A DNA stretch of 64,000 nt from Aquamicrobium lusatiense (GCF_014201615.1 NZ_JACHEU010000002.1:186001-250000), one strand, 5' to 3'. Positions 7,103 through 16,622 are shown, counted from the stretch's first letter. Program-made: numbers and translations. The notes: generated by a model from the sequence alone, not told the origin.

Positions 7103-8929
7103 TCAGTTGACCTTGGTTTCAAATTTGGCCACGGACAGGAAGTTCACGGCAGTTCCGGTGAACTGATTGGCTTTCCCCATCTCGTTACGGGCCTGGAAAC
7201 CGGTGGTGTAGACCTCGGTCGGCGCGGTGCGCACCAGATTATAGGCATAGCGCGGTGCGGTCGTGGCGTTGGCGGCCTTTTCCACATGCTCGCCGGAATT
7301 GAGCGCCCAGCGGGCAAGCTTCGGCTCGGCGGAAACAACCACAGCCTTAGGCTCCGGCTTCGCTACATCGGGCGTCGGGCGGGCAGCCTTGCGGGTGGTC
7401 TTGACCGAGCCGCCGATCGCGCCAGCCGGATCGGCCGGCGTTGCGATGGCTGCCGAGCGTGGAGAGGCTGCAGGTGCAGCATCAACATCGGCGGGATCGA
7501 CAAAAGCCGAGCGCGGCGTCGGCACGGCGGCCACCTGATATTCGGCAAGGTCCTCCGTCTTCTTTTCCGCTTCAGCCAGCAATGCCTTGACCTCGTCATT
7601 CGGGCGGGCGGTCGGCACGGCAGCAACCACGGCGTCCGAAGCAGGAAGAGCTTCATCGACTTCCAGCGCTGCAAGTGCGGTCAGGTTCTGCGAAGCCGTG
7701 CTTTCACGCGGCCGGAAACTCGGCACCGGCACGCTTTCATTCGCGGCCACCTGCGGCGGCGGCTCGGCGCTGGCCTGAGCGAACGGAACATTCGCCGGTG
7801 GCACAGCCGCCGTCTGAATCGGGTTGACGTCGGCAATGCCGAACGGAACCTGATCCGGCGTCTGAACGCCCACCTCTGCCCTGGGTCGCGGCGCGGCGCC
7901 CGGAACAGGAATGCTCCTGACCGGCAGTGCGGCAATGATCGTCTCAGGCGTTTCCTGCACCGGCTCGTCCGCAAGCTGTGGAATTTCGGCACGATTGGCC
8001 CGATCAGGCGAGATCACGGCAATGCCGGGCAATGGCTCTGCCGGCTTCTTTGCCTGTGCGGAAGCGGGTGCCGAGGCAACCGGCTTCTTCGGCGCAGGCG
8101 CTGCCGCAACGGCCACGCTGTTATCCTCGTCCTCATCAGCTCCGCCACCGCGGAACAGGGCTGCCAGCAGGCCTCCGGACTTGCCCGACTTGCCCGATGT
8201 GGTGGGGCCGGCCAGAGCGATTGCCGGCGCACCGGCCGCATTTCGCGACTTGTAGGCAGCCAGAGCCTGCTCATAGCCCGGCAGCGGCTTGCCGTCGCTC
8301 GGGACATGCAGCGTCTTGCCGTCGGGGAACACGCTCGCCAGTTCCTTGCGGCTGATGCCCGGCCAGTGACGAACATTGCCGACGTCCATGTGAACGAAGG
8401 GCGATCCCGATGTCGGATAATAGCCGACGCCGCCGCCCTGCATCTTGAGGCCGATGTCGCGCAGCTTCTTCAGCGGCACACCGGGAATGAAGAAGTCCAT
8501 CGCCTTGCCGAGCATGTGCTGGCTTTTCTGGGCAACGCCCTTCGAGCGGCCACGCAGCATGTTGTTGGTCGCGGGCGAGCGATAGGCGCTGACGACATGG
8601 ATATATTCGCGCGATCCGCTGGCCCTGTAAGCCTCCCAGACAAGATCCATCAGGCGGGGATCCATCTTTGTGGGCTCGTTGCGGCGCCAGTCACGCAGAA
8701 AAACGTTGAGTTTCTTCAGGCCATCCTGATCGTAGCGTCCATTGCGCTTGAACACGATCTCCGCCTTCTCCTTGGTGTGGAGATTGTGGAGCTTCAGCGT
8801 CCTCACCTCCGCATGAGCGGCTGTAGAAGAAACTGAATAAAGACCGAAAGCGCATACCGCCGCCGCCACCCATCTGGTGAGGGTTCCGCAGGAATGCCGA
8901 CCGTTGATGTGTCGCTCGCTTCTGTTCAA
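7103..8929 (-). CDS. DUF882 (M15-like peptidase fold) secreted protein with long Pro/Ala-rich tail
   Basis: The N-terminus has a signal peptide (RWVAAAVCAFGLYSVSSTAA). The DUF882 domain (about residues 45-200) resembles M15 D,D-carboxypeptidases: SAYRSPATNNMLRGRS, KSQHMLGKAMDFFI and FVHMDVGNVRHWPG carry the His/Asp zinc-ligand pattern. It is probably a periplasmic or envelope enzyme acting on peptidoglycan. About 400 further residues are low-complexity Ala/Pro/Val-rich sequence, ending in a short folded-looking stretch. The frame is open to an ATG at 9106, but those 59 residues do not look signal-like; a TTG at 8929 gives a normal signal peptide, so I start there with moderate certainty. It faces the GNAT terminator and has its own 200-base AT-richer upstream region. 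Confidence 0.8.
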   Translation of the reverse strand: MNRSERHINGRHSCGTLTRWVAAAVCAFGLYSVSSTAAHAEVRTLKLHNLHTKEKAEIVFKRNGRYDQDGLKKLNVFLRDWRRNEPTKMDPRLMDLVWEAYRASGSREYIHVVSAYRSPATNNMLRGRSKGVAQKSQHMLGKAMDFFIPGVPLKKLRDIGLKMQGGGVGYYPTSGSPFVHMDVGNVRHWPGISRKELASVFPDGKTLHVPSDGKPLPGYEQALAAYKSRNAAGAPAIALAGPTTSGKSGKSGGLLAALFRGGGADEDEDNSVAVAAAPAPKKPVASAPASAQAKKPAEPLPGIAVISPDRANRAEIPQLADEPVQETPETIIAALPVRSIPVPGAAPRPRAEVGVQTPDQVPFGIADVNPIQTAAVPPANVPFAQASAEPPPQVAANESVPVPSFRPRESTASQNLTALAALEVDEALPASDAVVAAVPTARPNDEVKALLAEAEKKTEDLAEYQVAAVPTPRSAFVDPADVDAAPAASPRSAAIATPADPAGAIGGSVKTTRKAARPTPDVAKPEPKAVVVSAEPKLARWALNSGEHVEKAANATTAPRYAYNLVRTAPTEVYTTGFQARNEMGKANQFTGTAVNFLSVAKFETKVN

Positions 8930-9141
8930 ATCAAAAGGCCTTGCAGGCTGCCGTTTGTCCCCGGATTTGAGCAAACGGATATGGATTAACCAAATCCGAA
9001 TATCAATCCTAATGGTTAATGGTCCCTTATTGAAGGCCAAATGCGGTGACAGCGTGGCAACCGCACGGCCAAAAACGCACATGGCCGCGCATGGTAAACA
9101 AGCCATTTATAAAGCGTTAACAAAGAGCTAACGTGACAGAC

Positions 9142-10641
9142 TTACGCCGTCTCGACCCGGACGGCGCGCCCGGTTTCCGGGTCGATGCCATATTCCCTGA
9201 GCTTGCGATAAAGGGTCGAGCGACCGATACCCAGCCTTCGTGCCACCTCGCTCATGCGGCCGTTGTAGTGTTCGATCGCAAAACGAATCATTTCAAGCTC
9301 GGCTGCTGAGAGCGCGCGCACATGGCCGCGCGCGTCCAGCATCGGAAGAAGGCCCGGCCGCAATTCCGGCTCCGAAGGTTGCGCAGGCGCCTCGACAGGT
9401 GCTTCATCCGGGTTTGGAACAGGTGGTTCCCTGCCAGTTCCGCGCTCGCGGTCAAGGTCGATCGTCCCTTCCACCTGTGCGCGGATCTGCGGGAACTCCT
9501 CTTCCGTCAGCATATCCCCTTCGCAGAGCACAGATGCGCGGAAAACAGCGTTTTCAAGCTGCCTGATGTTTCCCGGCCAGTCATAGGCCTCAAGCAGCGA
9601 GAGAGCTCGATCGGATATGTTTCGCGGGGGATGGTCGACGACCACCTCCTTCATGAAATGCTTCACCAGCAGCGGAATGTCTTCCCGGCGCTCACGCAGC
9701 GGAGGCACCAGAATTGGAAAAACATTGAGCCGGTAGAACAGGTCTTCGCGGAATTTGCCGTCCCGCACCTGCTGGATCAGGTCGCGGTGTGTGGCCGAGA
9801 TCAGCCTGATGTCGACCTTCACCGTCTGGCGACCGCCGACCGGATCGACCTCGCCTTCCTGCACCGCGCGCAACAGCTTCACCTGCGCATCCAGAGGTAG
9901 GTCGCCCACTTCGTCCAGGAACAGCGTTCCCTCATGCGCCTCGACGAATTTGCCGGTATGGCGATCCGTGGCGCCGGTGAAAGCGCCCTTCTCATGGCCG
10001 AACAGGATGCTTTCGACGAGATTTTCGGGGATGGCGCCGCAATTGACGGTGACGAAAGGTTTCGTGCGGCGGTCGCTGCTGCCCTGTATGGCGCGTGCCA
10101 CCATCTCCTTGCCGACGCCGGATTCGCCTTCGATCATGATCGGAATGCGCGAGGCTGCGGCCTTCTGGCCGAGCCGCAGCACGCGTTCCATCGCCGGGCT
10201 GCGTGTCAGCAGGTCCCTGAAGGTGAGTATGCCGGCAGCACGCCGCGCCACCCGTCGCGTCTCCCCCTCGGCCGCACCGACCTTCAGCGCACCGGTGATC
10301 GCCGACTGGATGCGCTCGGGCGATGCCGGCTTGACGACGAAATCGAAAGCGCCGTGGCGCATGGCCTGCACGACCGTTTCAATGCCGCCCTGCGCGGTCT
10401 GAACGATGACCGGCACGCGGATATCGCGCTCGCGCATGGCCCTGAGCACGCCGATCCCATCCAGCCCCGGCATCGACAGGTCGAGGATCGCGACCGAAAT
10501 ATCGCCTCCCCCGTCGAGGGCCCGAAGGCCGGCCTCTCCGCCATCGGCAACCACGGCCTTGTGGCCGAATTTCGAGACCGCCGCCTCCAGCAGCCTGCGC
10601 TGGACCGGATCGTCATCGACTATGAGCACGGAACCTGACAT
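9142..10641 (-). CDS. NtrC-type sigma-54-dependent response regulator
   Basis: This 499-residue protein has three domains. A receiver domain (residues 1-120) has the acidic pair after VLIVDDD, the phospho-acceptor Asp in VAILDLSMPGLDGIG and the Lys in FVVKPAS. The AAA+ domain (about residues 145-380) has Walker A EGESGVGKE, the sigma-54-contact motif GAFTGA and Walker B GTLFLDEVGDLPL. A C-terminal Fis-type helix-turn-helix (RMSEVARRLGIGRSTLYRKL) ends the protein. It activates sigma-54 promoters when phosphorylated by a sensor kinase that is not in the window. It is divergent from pepF. I found no good -24/-12 sigma-54 promoter next to it, so its targets are elsewhere or not recognised. Confidence 0.95.
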   Translation of the reverse strand: MSGSVLIVDDDPVQRRLLEAAVSKFGHKAVVADGGEAGLRALDGGGDISVAILDLSMPGLDGIGVLRAMRERDIRVPVIVQTAQGGIETVVQAMRHGAFDFVVKPASPERIQSAITGALKVGAAEGETRRVARRAAGILTFRDLLTRSPAMERVLRLGQKAAASRIPIMIEGESGVGKEMVARAIQGSSDRRTKPFVTVNCGAIPENLVESILFGHEKGAFTGATDRHTGKFVEAHEGTLFLDEVGDLPLDAQVKLLRAVQEGEVDPVGGRQTVKVDIRLISATHRDLIQQVRDGKFREDLFYRLNVFPILVPPLRERREDIPLLVKHFMKEVVVDHPPRNISDRALSLLEAYDWPGNIRQLENAVFRASVLCEGDMLTEEEFPQIRAQVEGTIDLDRERGTGREPPVPNPDEAPVEAPAQPSEPELRPGLLPMLDARGHVRALSAAELEMIRFAIEHYNGRMSEVARRLGIGRSTLYRKLREYGIDPETGRAVRVETA

Positions 10642-10791
10642 GAACGCCCGAACAGCCCGCCTTTGATTTTCCCCTATGGATCAACGTGGCACAGGGTTCT
10701 AAATAAGGTTTCAAGAAAGCCGGTGAATGAATTGTTTCGCCGCCGGCCAAATGGCCGCTGTACTATAGAATTTCAGATCGAAAGGTTTCCC

Positions 10792-12636
10792 ATGCCAAGT
10801 TTCCCGGAAAGACAGTTTGCCGCGTCCTCCGCAGCACAGGCGAAGGCGGATCTCGGCGACCTGCCGGTGTGGAACCTTTCGGATCTCTATGCCAGCCACG
10901 ACGCACCGGAACTGAAGCGCGATCTGGAAAAGGCGGCGGCCGATGCCATCGCCTTCGAAACCCGCTGGAAAGGCCGGCTCACCGCCGAGGCCGAACGCGG
11001 CAGCGAGGGGGGGCTGGGCGCAGCCATGCGCGAATATGAAGCACTGGACGAACTGGCCGGCCGCATCGGCTCCTATGCCGGCCTGCTCTACACGGGCGAC
11101 ACGTCCGACCCGGTTCGCGCCAAGTTCTACGGCGACGTGCAGCAGAAGCTGACCGATGCCGGCTCGCATCTCCTGTTCTTCGGGCTTGAGCTGAACAAGA
11201 TCGACGATGCGCTGATTGAAAAAGCGCTGTCGGCAGATGCGGGCTTCGGCCACTACCGGCCGTGGATTGAGGATCTGCGCAAGGAAAAGCCCTATCAGCT
11301 CGAAGACCGCGTCGAGCAGCTTTTCCATGAAAAATCCGTCACCGGGCGCGGCGCGTGGAACCGCCTGTTTGACGAGACCATGACCGGCCTGCGCTTCCAG
11401 ATCGACGGCGAGGAGCTGACGCTGGAACCCACGCTGAACCGCTTGCAGGATGCCGATGGCGAAGTGCGCCGCAAGGCTTCCGAGGCGCTCGCCGCCACTT
11501 TCTCGAAGAACATCCGCACCTTCAGCCTGATCACCAACACGCTCGCCAAGGACAAGGAAATCTCCGACCGCTGGCGTGGCTTCGAGGACATCGCCGATTC
11601 CCGCCACCTCGCCAATCGCGTCGAGCGCGAGGTGGTCGACGCGCTGGCGTCAGCAGTGCGCGAAGCTTATCCGCGCCTGTCCCACCGCTATTATGCCATG
11701 AAGGCCCGCTGGCTCGGCATGGAGACCATGAACCACTGGGACCGCAACGCGCCCCTGCCCGAGACCCCGCAGGCGACAATCGGCTGGAACGACGCCAGGA
11801 GCACCGTTCTCGACGCCTATAACGGCTTTTCGCCGAAGATGGCCGACATTGCCCGCCAGTTCTTCGATCTGAACTGGATCGACGCGCCGACCCGCCCCGG
11901 CAAGTCGCCGGGCGCCTTCGCGCATCCGACGGTGCCGTCCGTCCACCCCTATGTGCTGCTCAACTACATGGGCAAGCCGCGCGACGTGATGACGCTGGCC
12001 CACGAACTGGGTCACGGAGTGCATCAGGTGCTGGCCGGCGCACAGGGCGCGCTGATGGCCTCCACCCCGCTGACACTGGCCGAAACCGCTTCGGTTTTCG
12101 GCGAGATGCTGACCTTCCGCTCGCTGCTTGAGCGCACCACCGACAAGCGCGAGCGCAAGGCCATGCTTGCCCAGAAGGTGGAGGACATGATCAACACGGT
12201 CGTGCGCCAGATCGCCTTCTACGAATTCGAGCGCAAGGTGCACACCGAGCGCCGCAATGGCGAACTGACCTCTGAACAGCTTGGACAGTTCTGGATGGAG
12301 GTACAGGCTGAAAGCCTCGGCCCGGCGATCAGGCTCGGCGAAGGCTATGAGACCTTCTGGGCCTATATCCCTCACTTCATCCACTCACCCTTCTACGTTT
12401 ACGCCTATGCCTTCGGCGATTGCCTGGTGAACTCGCTCTACGCCGTCTACCAGAACGCCGAAAGCGGCTTTCAGGAGAAGTATTTCGACATGCTGCGCGC
12501 CGGCGGCACGAAGCACCATTCCGAACTCCTGAAGCCGTTCGGGCTCGATGCCACCGATCCCGGCTTCTGGCAGGGCGGACTCGGTGTCATTTCCGCGCTG
12601 ATCGACGAGCTTGAAGCTCTGGACAGCGCTGCCTGA
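10792..12636 (+). CDS. pepF: Oligoendopeptidase F (M3 family metallopeptidase)
   Basis: The 614-residue protein is a cytosolic zinc peptidase that cuts oligopeptides. The zinc motif HELGH lies in MTLAHELGHGVHQVL (about residue 404) and the third ligand glutamate in LTLAETASVFGEM about 25 residues later, as in the M3/M3B family. The N-terminal half is the helical PepF domain (ending around NTLAKDKEISDRWRGFEDIADSRHLANRV). I use the ATG at 10792 because AAAGG sits six bases before it and the residues before it are not conserved-looking. The gene is divergent from the NtrC-type regulator and leads a run with pabB and the class IV aminotransferase, starting 14 bases ahead of pabB. Confidence 0.95.
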   Translation: MPSFPERQFAASSAAQAKADLGDLPVWNLSDLYASHDAPELKRDLEKAAADAIAFETRWKGRLTAEAERGSEGGLGAAMREYEALDELAGRIGSYAGLLYTGDTSDPVRAKFYGDVQQKLTDAGSHLLFFGLELNKIDDALIEKALSADAGFGHYRPWIEDLRKEKPYQLEDRVEQLFHEKSVTGRGAWNRLFDETMTGLRFQIDGEELTLEPTLNRLQDADGEVRRKASEALAATFSKNIRTFSLITNTLAKDKEISDRWRGFEDIADSRHLANRVEREVVDALASAVREAYPRLSHRYYAMKARWLGMETMNHWDRNAPLPETPQATIGWNDARSTVLDAYNGFSPKMADIARQFFDLNWIDAPTRPGKSPGAFAHPTVPSVHPYVLLNYMGKPRDVMTLAHELGHGVHQVLAGAQGALMASTPLTLAETASVFGEMLTFRSLLERTTDKRERKAMLAQKVEDMINTVVRQIAFYEFERKVHTERRNGELTSEQLGQFWMEVQAESLGPAIRLGEGYETFWAYIPHFIHSPFYVYAYAFGDCLVNSLYAVYQNAESGFQEKYFDMLRAGGTKHHSELLKPFGLDATDPGFWQGGLGVISALIDELEALDSAA

Positions 12637-12649
12637 GAACGGGTGCAAG

Positions 12650-13801
12650 GTGCCGGACACTTCCTTCATTCTGTTCCGCGACGATCCCGCGCGCCGCGAA
12701 AAGCTGTTTTCGCAGCCTTCCGAGATCATAGCGCCCTTTGAAGCCGATGAATTCGAGCCCGCATGGGAGCGGCTGCAGGCAGCTCACGAGGCCGGGAAAT
12801 GGCTGGCCGGCTATCTTTCCTACGAAGCCGGCTACCTGCTGGAGCCCAAGCTTGTGCCGCGCCTGCCCGATGGCAGGCGTGCGCCACTGCTGTGCATCGG
12901 TGTCTTCGATGCGCCGCTGGAGCAGCAGGCGCCTGAGCCGGCACGGCCGGCCACCAACGACCCCATTCATGATGCGCAGGCACGCTGGTCCTTCGCCGAT
13001 TACGAGAAGCGGTTTTCGCGCCTGCACCGGCATCTGCGCGAGGGCGACTGCTATCAGGGCAATCTGACCTTCCCGATCGACGCGCAATGGACCGGCGATC
13101 CGCTCGCCGCTTTCGATGCGCTGACCGAGCGCCAGCCCGTTCGCTACGGCGCCTTGTCAAATCTCGGCGCGGGTCCCATCGTGCTGTCGCGCTCGCCCGA
13201 ACTGTTCTTCGAGATCGACGGGGAAGGCTGGATCGAGACCCATCCGATGAAAGGCACCGCGCCGCGGGGTGCCACGCCGGAAGAAGACGCGCGGCTGAAG
13301 GAATTCCTGCGCAACGACGAGAAGAACCAGGCCGAAAACCGGATGATCGTCGATCTTCTGCGCAACGACATTTCCCTCATCAGCGAAGTAGGCTCGCTCG
13401 ATGTGCCGGAACTGTTCCGCATCGAAAGCTATCCGACCGTCCACCAGATGGTGAGCCGCGTGCGGGCAAAGCTTTTGCCAGACCTTTCGCTGCGCAACAT
13501 TTTTGCGGCCCTGTTTCCCTGCGGCTCGATCACCGGCGCGCCCAAGATCAGGGCCATGGAAGTGCTGCGGGACCTCGAAACCAGTCCGCGCGGCGTCTAT
13601 TGCGGCGCCATCGGCTGGATCGCGCCCGGCGGCGCCATGCGCTTTTCGGTCGCCATCCGCACCATCTCGCTCTACCCGCAGGGCGAGGCCGTCTACAATG
13701 TCGGCGGCGGTGTGGTGTACGATTCCACGGCTGAGGAGGAGTACCGCGAATGCCTGCTGAAGGCCCGCTTCGCGACCGGAACGGTCCCGGCTTCGAGTTG
13801 A
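12650..13801 (+). CDS. pabB: Aminodeoxychorismate synthase component I
   Basis: The 383-residue protein is a chorismate-binding enzyme of the PabB/TrpE family, making 4-amino-4-deoxychorismate for folate synthesis. Conserved pieces are SYEAGYLLEP in the N-terminal part, the catalytic HPMKGTAPRG, EKNQAENRMIVDLLRNDI and the C-terminal PCGSITGAPKIRAMEVL. It is short for the family, as usual for alphaproteobacterial stand-alone PabB that lack a glutaminase domain. A TTG at 12611 lies inside pepF; the GTG at 12650 gives MPDTSFILFRDDPA, the expected N-terminus. The last 52 bases overlap the aminotransferase gene, suggesting translational coupling. Confidence 0.9.
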   Translation: MPDTSFILFRDDPARREKLFSQPSEIIAPFEADEFEPAWERLQAAHEAGKWLAGYLSYEAGYLLEPKLVPRLPDGRRAPLLCIGVFDAPLEQQAPEPARPATNDPIHDAQARWSFADYEKRFSRLHRHLREGDCYQGNLTFPIDAQWTGDPLAAFDALTERQPVRYGALSNLGAGPIVLSRSPELFFEIDGEGWIETHPMKGTAPRGATPEEDARLKEFLRNDEKNQAENRMIVDLLRNDISLISEVGSLDVPELFRIESYPTVHQMVSRVRAKLLPDLSLRNIFAALFPCGSITGAPKIRAMEVLRDLETSPRGVYCGAIGWIAPGGAMRFSVAIRTISLYPQGEAVYNVGGGVVYDSTAEEEYRECLLKARFATGTVPASS

Positions 13802-14415
13802 TCGAGACGCTGCGACGGGAGCCCGAAACAGGCTTCCTGCGGCTCGACCGGCATATGGCGCGGCTTGCCGCCTCGGCCTGCGAACTTGGTTTTTCCTGCG
13901 ACACAGACAAGGCCGTTCAGGCACTGGAAAACGCCGCTGCCGGGGCAACGACGGCGCTGCGCATGCGATTGCTGCTCAGCCATGACGGCACGGTCACGGC
14001 CACCGCCCAGCCTTTCCAGCCCTTGCCGGAAGGCACGGTCTGGCTTTTGGGGCTGGCGCGGGCGCGCCTTGCCTCGAACGACCCGCTGCTGCGCCACAAG
14101 ACGACGCGGCGCACGCTCTATGAAAGCGCCCGTGCGGAATATCCCTTATCTGAAGTTGACGAGGTGCTTTTGATGAACGAGCACGATGAGGTCTGCGAAG
14201 GCACCATCACCAGCCTGTTCGCCGATTTCGGCGAGGGAGTTCTCGTCACGCCCCGCCTGCGCTGCGGCCTGCTGGCCGGCGTGTTGCGCGGCGCACTCAT
14301 CGATCAGGGGCGCGCCGTGGAAGGCGTGATCCCGGCCTCATCGCTTCCATCGGCAAGTGCGCTCTATGTGGGCAATGCGCTGCGTGGCCTGATCCCCGCG
14401 ACGTTTCTTCCCTAG
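13750..14415 (+). CDS. Class IV aminotransferase, probable 4-amino-4-deoxychorismate lyase
   Basis: This 221-residue PLP enzyme has the fold-type IV pattern: PLP lysine in LLRHKTTRRTLYESAR (about residue 117), the conserved NEHDEVCEGTITSLF segment with its E-x-T region, and a C-terminal LPSASALYVGNALRGL segment for cofactor phosphate binding. Coupled to pabB it most likely turns aminodeoxychorismate into 4-aminobenzoate and pyruvate, the role of PabC. The family also holds branched-chain and D-amino acid aminotransferases, so the call leans on the overlap with pabB (52 bases). It is somewhat short compared with E. coli PabC (269 residues). Confidence 0.85.
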   Translation: MPAEGPLRDRNGPGFELIETLRREPETGFLRLDRHMARLAASACELGFSCDTDKAVQALENAAAGATTALRMRLLLSHDGTVTATAQPFQPLPEGTVWLLGLARARLASNDPLLRHKTTRRTLYESARAEYPLSEVDEVLLMNEHDEVCEGTITSLFADFGEGVLVTPRLRCGLLAGVLRGALIDQGRAVEGVIPASSLPSASALYVGNALRGLIPATFLP

Positions 14416-14578
14416 GGAAAGACGGCTATCGCTTCACCATATATCGAGATTTAGCGGCCTGATCGGGTCGCAATTGTCGAACGCGCCGCCTTTCACTGGT
14501 ATGTGACAAAGATCTGTGATTGTTGCGCCGTCCTGCGGCAAGCCTGCCGAACGCGATCCAACAGGGAGCATGCGAAGA

Positions 14579-16042
14579 ATGGCAAACTCGAAATGGCCGG
14601 TTTACGGCGAGATTACCGGTCCGCTCGTCATGATCGGCTTCGGCTCCATCGGCCGCGGCACGCTGCCGCTGATCGAGCGCCATTTCAGCTTTGACAAATC
14701 GCGCCTGACGGTGATCGATCCGCGCGACACCAACCGCAAGCTTCTTGACGAGCGCGGCATCGCCTTCGTTCAGGAGGCCGTGACACAGGACAATTTCAAA
14801 GAGCTGCTCACCCCGCTGCTCACGGCCGGCGAGGGCCAGGGCTTTTGCGTGAACCTGTCCGTCGACACGGGTTCCGTCGATCTCATGCGCCTTTGCCGCG
14901 AGCTCGGCGTTCTCTATGTCGACACGGTGATCGAGCCATGGCTCGGCTTCTATTTCGACGAGAAGGCGGACAATGCCTCGCGCACCAACTATGCGCTGCG
15001 CGAAACCTTGCTGAAGGAAAAGCGCAGGCGGCCGGGCGGCACCACCGCGGTTTCCACCTGCGGCGCCAATCCCGGCATGGTTTCGTGGCTGGTCAAGCAG
15101 GCGCTGGTCAATCTCGCCGGCGATCTCGGCCTCGATGCCAATGATCCGCCCGCACCGGGCGACCGCGAAGGCTGGGCGAAGCTCATGCGCGATGCCGGCG
15201 TGAAGGGCATCCACATCGCCGAGCGCGACACGCAGCGCGCGAAGAAGCCCAAACCACTGGATACGTTCTGGAACACATGGTCGGTCGAGGGTTTCATCGC
15301 CGAGGGATTACAGCCCGCCGAACTCGGCTGGGGAACCCACGAAAAATGGATGCCGAAAAATGCCCGTGGCCACAAGAAAGGCTGCGGAGCGGGTATTTAT
15401 CTGGACCAGCCCGGCGCCACCACCCGGGTGCGGAGCTGGTGCCCTACCCCCGGGCCGCAATATGGCTTCCTCGTCACCCATAACGAAGCCATCTCGATCG
15501 CCGATTTCTTCACGCTCCACGGCAAGAAGGGGGGCGGCAAGAAGGGCAAGGTCCACTACCGGCCGACCTGCAACTACGCCTATCACCCGTGCAACGATGC
15601 GGTGCTGTCGCTGCACGAAATGTTCGGCGCCGCCGGAAAGCCGCAGGCCACCCAGCATGTGCTGGAGGAAAAGGAGCTGCTCGACGGCGTCGATGAACTG
15701 GGCGTGCTGCTCTACGGCCACGACAGGAACGCATACTGGTATGGTTCGCAGCTTTCGCTCGCCGAAGCGCGCAAGCTGGCACCCTACCAGAATGCCACCG
15801 GCCTTCAGGTCAGCTCCGCCGTGCTTGCCGGCATGGTCTGGGCACTGGAAAACCCGCAAGCCGGCATCGTCGAGGCAGACGAAATGGATTTCAGGCGCTG
15901 CCTTGAGATCCAGTCGCCCTATCTAGGGCCTGTGAACGGTTACTATACCGACTGGACGCCGCTCGAGAACCGCCCCGGCATGTTCCCCGAAAGCATCGAC
16001 GCCAAAGATCCGTGGCAGTTCCGCAACATATTGGTGAGATAG
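14579..16042 (+). CDS. hss: Homospermidine synthase
   Basis: The 487-residue enzyme makes sym-homospermidine from two putrescines (or putrescine and spermidine) in an NAD-dependent reaction; this polyamine is typical of rhizobia. The N-terminal Rossmann motif GFGSIGRGTLPLIERHF is directly visible, followed by a STCGANPGMVSWLVKQAL active-site region, and MPKNARGHKKGCGAGIYLDQPG. I choose the ATG at 14579 (MANSKWPVYGEITGP), ten bases after GGAG, over the ATG at 14570, which is too close to that site, and over the open frame before it. It probably uses putrescine from the decarboxylase at 4988. Nothing in the short upstream region shows how it is controlled. Confidence 0.96.
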   Translation: MANSKWPVYGEITGPLVMIGFGSIGRGTLPLIERHFSFDKSRLTVIDPRDTNRKLLDERGIAFVQEAVTQDNFKELLTPLLTAGEGQGFCVNLSVDTGSVDLMRLCRELGVLYVDTVIEPWLGFYFDEKADNASRTNYALRETLLKEKRRRPGGTTAVSTCGANPGMVSWLVKQALVNLAGDLGLDANDPPAPGDREGWAKLMRDAGVKGIHIAERDTQRAKKPKPLDTFWNTWSVEGFIAEGLQPAELGWGTHEKWMPKNARGHKKGCGAGIYLDQPGATTRVRSWCPTPGPQYGFLVTHNEAISIADFFTLHGKKGGGKKGKVHYRPTCNYAYHPCNDAVLSLHEMFGAAGKPQATQHVLEEKELLDGVDELGVLLYGHDRNAYWYGSQLSLAEARKLAPYQNATGLQVSSAVLAGMVWALENPQAGIVEADEMDFRRCLEIQSPYLGPVNGYYTDWTPLENRPGMFPESIDAKDPWQFRNILVR

Positions 16043-16125
16043 GCTTGTGCCCTTCCCGGTTGCCCTGCTTGCAATCGAGCCTAAATCGCGCGATTGAACA
16101 GAAGCGGATCGAGGAGATGCCCAGG

Positions 16126-16503
16126 ATGAACATTGCCCGTAAAGTTGTAAATGCAGGCCTGATCATGTTGATGGCCGGTGCGCTGGCCGCCTGTACGACA
16201 GCCCCACCGCCTCCCGGCGGACCAGTTGCGGCGCGCAACGGTGTCGACGGCTCGTGGATCGATGCGCAGGGCACCGGTCTTTCCACCTTCTCCAGAGGCG
16301 CCTTCCAGACGGTCGCCACCGACACCGGCCAGAAGCTGTCCGACGGCAGCTACCGCATGACCGGCGCGAATTCGGTCGAGATCAGCGGCACCTCGCTGAT
16401 CCGCCAGTCGCCCATCAGCTTCAACTGCCTGATGGTATCGACCAGCCAGCTCAACTGCACCAGCGCCACCGGCCAGAATTTCGTCCTGACGCGCCGCGCC
16501 TGA
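16126..16503 (+). CDS. omp10: Omp10-like outer-membrane lipoprotein
   Basis: The 125-residue protein has a lipoprotein signal with lipobox LAAC (MLMAGALAACTTA), so the mature protein begins at Cys 22 and is lipid-anchored. The mature sequence GVDGSWIDAQGTGLSTFSRG, the ATDTGQKLSDGSYRM repeat-like strand, and the end LNCTSATGQNFVLTRR match the small Omp10 lipoprotein of Brucella in order and spacing. Its role there is an outer-membrane structural lipoprotein and antigen; no enzyme function is known. The ATG at 16126 lies nine bases after GAGGAG. It follows homospermidine synthase by 83 bases and may share its transcript. Confidence 0.88.
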   Translation: MNIARKVVNAGLIMLMAGALAACTTAPPPPGGPVAARNGVDGSWIDAQGTGLSTFSRGAFQTVATDTGQKLSDGSYRMTGANSVEISGTSLIRQSPISFNCLMVSTSQLNCTSATGQNFVLTRRA

Positions 16504-16622
16504 GTTCCCTGATCTGAGCACACATGCGGCGTATCGTCCGCCGCATGTGGGTGCGGCCAGACGCTGCATTGCATCCTGACAGGACAGCGCTAGGTTCTGC
16601 GGCTCGTGGAGAAAGCGAGCGC

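Noticed and set aside
10680..10710. Sigma-54 promoter (TGGCAC start) between the NtrC-type regulator and pepF
   Set aside because: The -12 GC element at the required distance is missing.
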